Of a stretch of DNA of 10,079 nucleotides, positions 6,578 to 10,079 are shown piece after piece. The translations under genes were made by a program, and so were the position numbers. The notes beneath the pieces are model-generated. The model did no database searches and had not been told where the DNA came from. It saw nothing but the letters and a program-made list of their open reading frames with translations. The DNA comes from DASWKG01 sp036396755 (lineage in GTDB: Bacteria > Actinomycetota > UBA4738 > CALAEC01). The stretch spans positions 1-10,079 of the forward strand of contig DASWKG010000122.1 in NCBI GenBank assembly GCA_036396755.1, read 5' to 3'. The number at the start of each line of letters is the position of its first letter. Position 1 is the stretch's first letter.

Positions 6578-8186
6578 AGGGGGATGTGGCGGGCGCCGTC
6601 TCGGGGGGCGTGCAGCCGTTCGGGAACAGGCCGGTGTTCACCTCGGTCGGCGGGACGCGGCGGAGGCTGCGCTGCTCGTAGGCGTACGCGAAGCCGATCA
6701 GCTCCGGCTCGTCCCAGGCCATCCCGAGGAACGACAGGTTGCGCGGGAGGCGGCCGCTCTGCGTGTACCCGGTCGGAACCGTGATCGTCGGGTAGCCGGC
6801 CGCGGCGCCCACGTTCACGTACTGGGAGTTGAACGACACGACCGCGTCGAGGTCGTAGCGCAGGAACGCCTGGTTGATCGCGGCCCGGGCCGACTCCACC
6901 GAGGCGATCCGGTTCGGCTCGCCGACGGTCATGTTGCCGGGCGTGGCGTCGGAGGCGATCAGCAGGTTCTGGCCGTAGCGGACCTCCTCGGGGTGCTGCT
7001 CGTTGTAGGCGATGATGTCGGCCAGCGTCCGCACGCCCGAGGGCGGCACCGGCTGCTCGGCGAGGTACTGGTTGAGCGAGGCCTTGAACTCGTTCGGGAT
7101 CGCGCCGATCTCGGCGAGCCCGACGTTCGCCCCCTCCTTGAGGAAGTCGATGGTGACGATCTCCGCTCCCCCGGCCCGGAGGTCGTTCAGCGCGCGGTCC
7201 CAGAGCGTCCCGGCCTCGCCGGAGGGCCGGTCCTCGGGGTCGACGCCGAGGCGAGCGCCGGTCAGCCGGCCCTCGTCGAGCACCGGCGTGTAGTCGGCGC
7301 CCGGGGGCACGTGGCCGGCCTGCGCCGCCGTGGCGGGGTCGCGGGCGTCGACGCCCGTCATCGCGCCGAGCACGATCGCCGCGTCGGTGACGTTCCGGGT
7401 CATCGGCCCGACCACGTCGAAGCTCGGCGCCAGCGGGATCACGCCGGCCCGGCTCGTGAGCCCGAGCGTGGGCTTGATGCCGACGACGCTGTTCGCGAAG
7501 CTCGGGCTGATGATCGAGCCCGAGGTCTCGGTGCCGACGGCCGCCGTGGTGAGCGCCATCGACTCGGCGACGCCCGACCCGCTGCTCGAGCCGCTCGGCG
7601 TGTCGGAGAACCGGTAGGCGTTGATGACCTGCCCCCCGAGCGAGCTGTAGCCCGACGGCATCGACAGGTCGACCCAGTTGGCGAACTCGGACAGGTTCGT
7701 CTTGCCGAGGATCACCGCGCCCGCCTGGCGGAGCTGCGCCGTGATGAACGCGTCGCGCACGGGGACGCTGTCCTTCAGCGCGATCGAGCCGGCCGTCGTC
7801 GGCATGAAGTCGGTGCCGACGTTGTCCTTGAGGAGGACGGGGATGCCGTGGAGCGGCCCCCGCACGATCCCGGCCGCGCGCTCGGAGTCGAGCGCCCGGG
7901 CCACGTCGAGCGCGTCCGGGTTGATCGCCCGGACCGAGTTGAGCTTCGGGCCGCCCGCGTCGAAGAACGCGATGCGCTCGAGGTACCGGGTGACCAGCTC
8001 CTCGCTCGTGAGCGGGTTCTCCGCGCGCGACATCGCCGCCTGGATGTCCAGGATCGTGGAGGACTGGAGGTCGACGCCGCCGACCTCGACCAGGCAGTCG
8101 GGCCCATCGGCCGAGACGGCCGGGGCCATGCCCGGCACGAGCAGGGCCAGGGCGAGGAACAGCACACGGAAGGAGGGCGCCCGCAC
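6576..8186 (-). CDS. Secreted amidase-signature enzyme, peptide-amidase-like
   Basis: A 536-residue amidase-signature (AS) family hydrolase that should cleave C-N amide bonds outside the cytoplasm. A signal peptide spans 1-26 (MRAPSFR then a Leu/Ala/Val core, cut near SA-D). The Ser-cisSer-Lys triad can be assigned: Lys120 in VLLKDN, Ser200 in PSGSSSGSG (197-205), and nucleophile Ser224 in GTETSGSI (218-225). The 80- and 24-residue spacings closely match those I recall for Stenotrophomonas peptide amidase, and the GTETxGSI version of the nucleophile loop followed by SVVGIKPTLGLTSR is typical of that secreted subgroup rather than of GatA. The only cysteines, Cys31 and Cys525, lie near the two ends and may form a terminal clamp. 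The GTG start at 8186 is the first usual start codon after an in-frame TAG and places the signal peptide correctly, although no good ribosome binding site precedes it. It is first gene of the unit with the propeller and divergent from the small secreted protein. Family sure; substrate unknown. Confidence 0.94.
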   Translation of the reverse strand: MRAPSFRVLFLALALLVPGMAPAVSADGPDCLVEVGGVDLQSSTILDIQAAMSRAENPLTSEELVTRYLERIAFFDAGGPKLNSVRAINPDALDVARALDSERAAGIVRGPLHGIPVLLKDNVGTDFMPTTAGSIALKDSVPVRDAFITAQLRQAGAVILGKTNLSEFANWVDLSMPSGYSSLGGQVINAYRFSDTPSGSSSGSGVAESMALTTAAVGTETSGSIISPSFANSVVGIKPTLGLTSRAGVIPLAPSFDVVGPMTRNVTDAAIVLGAMTGVDARDPATAAQAGHVPPGADYTPVLDEGRLTGARLGVDPEDRPSGEAGTLWDRALNDLRAGGAEIVTIDFLKEGANVGLAEIGAIPNEFKASLNQYLAEQPVPPSGVRTLADIIAYNEQHPEEVRYGQNLLIASDATPGNMTVGEPNRIASVESARAAINQAFLRYDLDAVVSFNSQYVNVGAAAGYPTITVPTGYTQSGRLPRNLSFLGMAWDEPELIGFAYAYEQRSLRRVPPTEVNTGLFPNGCTPPETAPATSP

Positions 8187-8244
8187 GGGAAGGGGCTTCG
8201 ACGCCGGGCCCTCCGATTCCTGCCCCGACCCAGGCGCCCGGAGC

Positions 8245-8297
8245 TTGCCTTCCTCGCCGCCGAGCGGCTATCGTTCGGGCAGCCCAGACCCAAGGAG
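8245..8297 (+). promoter_or_regulatory. Promoter and ribosome binding site of the small secreted protein
   Basis: TTGCCT (8245-8250) and TATCGT (8269-8274) are separated by 18 bases, a reasonable housekeeping sigma-factor promoter with start of transcription near 8281. AAGGAG (8292-8297) follows, nine bases before the ATG at 8307. The rest of the 120-base divergent region (8187-8306) shows no convincing promoter for the amidase on the other strand. Confidence 0.5.
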
Positions 8298-8306
8298 CGC
8301 CTGCCC

Positions 8307-8924
8307 ATGGCCCGCAAGCTCGTCATCGTCTCCGCCGCCACCCTGGTCGCGTTCGTCGTGGCGGCGCCGCTCGCCCCCGGTTCCGCAGCCGGCCCCGACG
8401 ACTATCGAGAGGCCGTGGAGTCCACGATGGCGGAGAATTCCGCCCAGGCATCGAGCAACGTCACGTTCGCGGGGAACATCCTCTGCACCATCCTGCCGTT
8501 CGACGCGGCATCAATCTCCCCGACCTGGCACGGCGCGGGCGCCGGAGCGGTGGACACGGCGACGGTCCGGTCCCCGGCGGATACCGCCTCGTTCGGTGCC
8601 ACCTGCGCAAGCCCATCCCTCGCGCGCGACTTCACGCTCACCGTCACCTACGGATTCCAGTTCTACAGCAGCTCGGGAGTCTGGCTCGACGTGAAGGAGC
8701 CGACGTTCTTCTGCTCCACGGGGTCGTCGCACGTGGGCACGATGAAGCTCGCGCATCTGGAGGTCCCCGGGACGCCGGGTTGCCCGTTCGAGGAGATCTA
8801 CGAGCAGTGGCAGCCATCCATCGTGCGGCCCCACCGCCTCGAGGTGGAGCTCTTCGTCCCGGGCGGGCCGCAGATCTCGGGCTGGAGCATCCCGTGGATG
8901 CTCCCGCTCAAGCCGCGGGCCTGA
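8307..8924 (+). CDS. Small secreted four-cysteine protein of unknown function
   Basis: A 205-residue protein I do not recognise. The N-terminus MARKLVIVSAATLVAFVVAAPLAPGSAA is a clear signal peptide with a likely cut after Ala28. The mature chain of about 177 residues has exactly four cysteines (60, 100, 136, 159), enough for two disulfides, and no membrane segment. The central part (109-136) alternates hydrophobic and polar residues and is rich in aromatic and Thr/Ser residues (Phe-Thr-Leu-Thr-Val-Thr-Tyr; Phe-Gln-Phe-Tyr), suggesting beta strands; the whole may be a small beta-sandwich. No catalytic motif is evident. The ATG is set by AAGGAG nine bases upstream and a promoter at 8245-8274; the frame stays open far upstream only as a shadow of the amidase. 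It stands alone on the plus strand between two minus-strand genes, with a four-base gap to the convergent stop of its neighbour. A real gene, function unknown. Confidence 0.85.
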   Translation: MARKLVIVSAATLVAFVVAAPLAPGSAAGPDDYREAVESTMAENSAQASSNVTFAGNILCTILPFDAASISPTWHGAGAGAVDTATVRSPADTASFGATCASPSLARDFTLTVTYGFQFYSSSGVWLDVKEPTFFCSTGSSHVGTMKLAHLEVPGTPGCPFEEIYEQWQPSIVRPHRLEVELFVPGGPQISGWSIPWMLPLKPRA

Positions 8925-8928
8925 CGGC

Positions 8929-10077
8929 TCAGCCGCCGATCGTCGCGAGCGCCTCCCGGAGCCGCGCCGCCGCCTCGGCCGCCGCGCCCGGGTCGGCATC
9001 ACCGACCGCGCCCTGCAGCTCCTCGAGCCGGGTGTTGAGGGTCGTGACCTGGGCCCCGTCGAGCACGTGCAGGACCCGGTCGCGCACGTAGTCGATCGCG
9101 AAGAAGTCGCCGTTGATCGAGGCGGTGTCGCCCGCCTCGGCGTCCACGAGGATCTGCGCGGCCCACAGGTCCATCCGCGCGAGGTCGACCTCGACGACCG
9201 GCCGGTGCCGCAGCTGGAGGTCCAGGCTCCACCGCGCGGCCTCGATCGCCAGCTGCCGGGCGGCCGCCGCGTCGCGCGATCTCACGGCCTCCACCAGAGC
9301 GACGAAGTTGGCGGTCATCCTCGGCTGGATCAGCCGGGGGACCTCGAGCTCCGGGTGACTTTGCGTCGAGGCCATCTCGTTGAGCCCCGCAGTCGCCGCC
9401 GCCCAGTCGCCCGCTCCGGCCGCATCGAAGATGTGCATCGCACCCGACTCTTGGTTCGCAAGCTGCTGCGGAAGGGATCCCGAGGATGCGTCGGTGGGAA
9501 CCGCCATCGCGAGCGCCTCGGTGTCGCCCCCGCCGGAGGTGAAGAACTCGCCGTAGCCGGGGGCGAACGTCTTGTCCTCGGTGCCCCCGTCCATGTGGAG
9601 CTCGGTGATCACCAGGCCCCCCTCGATCGGGCCCAGCGGCCCGTCGAGCGGCTCGTCCACCCGCGTGACGGTGACCTCCTCGAACACGAATCCCGGGATG
9701 TTCTCGGGCCGGTACACGTCGCCGACCTTCGGCTCGGCGGGCATGATCATCGCCGCCGGGCCGTCCTTGCCCGCGATCCACGTGCCGTGCGTGTCGACGA
9801 TGACGCCGTCGGCGAAGTTGAACACGTCCTCCCCGAAGTACCAGACGGCTCCCGCGTCGTCCTGCGCGTAGAGGTCGTAGGCGACCTCCTGGATACGCCC
9901 ATCGAGGAACGCGACGTACTGTGACACGAGCACCTCCACCCGCCGGCCCTCCCACTCGATGATCCGCGTCTCGGGGAGCAGCGTGACCTCGGTCCGGAAC
10001 GCCTGCCCGTCGACCCGCCCGAGCAGGAGGACCGACTCCTGCGACGAGACGGGGAACAGCGGGTTCGTGATGTTCGT
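8929..10077 (-). CDS. Probable exported two-domain protein of unknown function, N-terminus beyond window
   Basis: 382 residues are visible, open through the right edge; the true start is outside the window, and internal GTG codons near 9939 are not starts because conserved-looking sequence continues upstream of them. The visible part begins with NPLFPVSS, then a beta-rich region to about residue 200 with YDLYAQDDAGAVWYFGEDV (67-85) and a GTWIAGKDGPAAMIMPA stretch (around 100-115), followed by about 175 residues of predominantly helical sequence with RHRPVVEVDLARMDLW near 295-305. From memory, uncharacterised actinobacterial exported or lipoprotein-like proteins share the AQDxxGxVWYFGED pattern, and the helical LDLQLRxRP-EVDLARxDLWA pattern also occurs in such proteins; I cannot verify this here. 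There are no cysteines and no membrane helix in the visible part. It converges on the small secreted gene, the stops being four bases apart. Function unassigned. Confidence 0.85.
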   Translation of the reverse strand, partial: TNITNPLFPVSSQESVLLLGRVDGQAFRTEVTLLPETRIIEWEGRRVEVLVSQYVAFLDGRIQEVAYDLYAQDDAGAVWYFGEDVFNFADGVIVDTHGTWIAGKDGPAAMIMPAEPKVGDVYRPENIPGFVFEEVTVTRVDEPLDGPLGPIEGGLVITELHMDGGTEDKTFAPGYGEFFTSGGGDTEALAMAVPTDASSGSLPQQLANQESGAMHIFDAAGAGDWAAATAGLNEMASTQSHPELEVPRLIQPRMTANFVALVEAVRSRDAAAARQLAIEAARWSLDLQLRHRPVVEVDLARMDLWAAQILVDAEAGDTASINGDFFAIDYVRDRVLHVLDGAQVTTLNTRLEELQGAVGDADPGAAAEAAARLREALATIGG

Positions 10078-10079
10078 GG

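Noticed and set aside
5254..6579. A 441-codon plus-strand frame opposite the propeller gene
   Set aside because: His/Arg/Val/Gly shadow sequence, no start context, antisense to a clear repeat protein with a signal peptide.
6993..8306. Long N-terminal extension of the small secreted protein, antisense to the amidase
   Set aside because: The extension is a compositional shadow; promoter, ribosome binding site and signal peptide all place the start at ATG 8307.
8911..8929. 5-bp inverted repeat agccg / cggct at the convergent stops of the last two genes as a terminator
   Set aside because: The stem is short, the loop is nine bases and there is no U-tract; such repeats are expected by chance at this GC content.
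9939..10077. Internal GTG near 9939 as the start of the right-edge gene
   Set aside because: The frame continues upstream to the window edge with well-ordered, non-shadow sequence (NPLFPV, LLLGRVDGQAFRTEV), so the gene begins outside the window.

Overview
The window is very GC-rich (roughly 70% by eye). Coding is dense on both strands, GTG and TTG starts are used, and secreted proteins have Ala-rich signal peptides. This fits a soil or aquatic Actinomycetota, or possibly a high-GC Chloroflexota lineage. No ribosomal or tRNA gene is present to fix the taxonomy. No mobile element, CRISPR array, rRNA or tRNA was seen, and no gene-free stretch exceeds 300 bases.

Layout. (1) 1-3077, minus strand: a DEAD-box RNA helicase (1884-3077), a TrhA/hemolysin III family seven-helix membrane protein close behind it (1218-1859), then a secreted Asp-box (BNR) propeller protein cut by the left edge (3-1139). 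(2) 3078-3254: a divergent intergenic region holding an unusually structured helicase leader, with three inverted repeats and two anti-Shine-Dalgarno copies. (3) 3255-5102, plus strand: a large membrane protein with an alpha/beta-hydrolase-like Ser/Asp/His set. (4) 5113-8186, minus strand: a two-gene unit made of a secreted amidase followed by a secreted beta-propeller, whose ribosome binding site overlaps the amidase stop codon. (5) 8307-8924, plus strand: a small secreted four-cysteine protein of unknown function with a recognisable promoter. (6) 8929 to the right edge, minus strand: the C-terminal part of a probable exported protein of unknown function.

How the genes may work together. Helicase and TrhA look like a housekeeping or stress unit (RNA remodelling and membrane homeostasis). 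Most of the rest is directed at the cell envelope or outside: BNR propeller, amidase, 8-blade propeller, small Cys protein and probably the edge protein. The amidase-propeller pair is the only strong functional coupling visible. I see no complete defence, phage or secretion system. The items most worth a second look are the helicase leader, the membrane-interrupted hydrolase and the two unassigned exported proteins.
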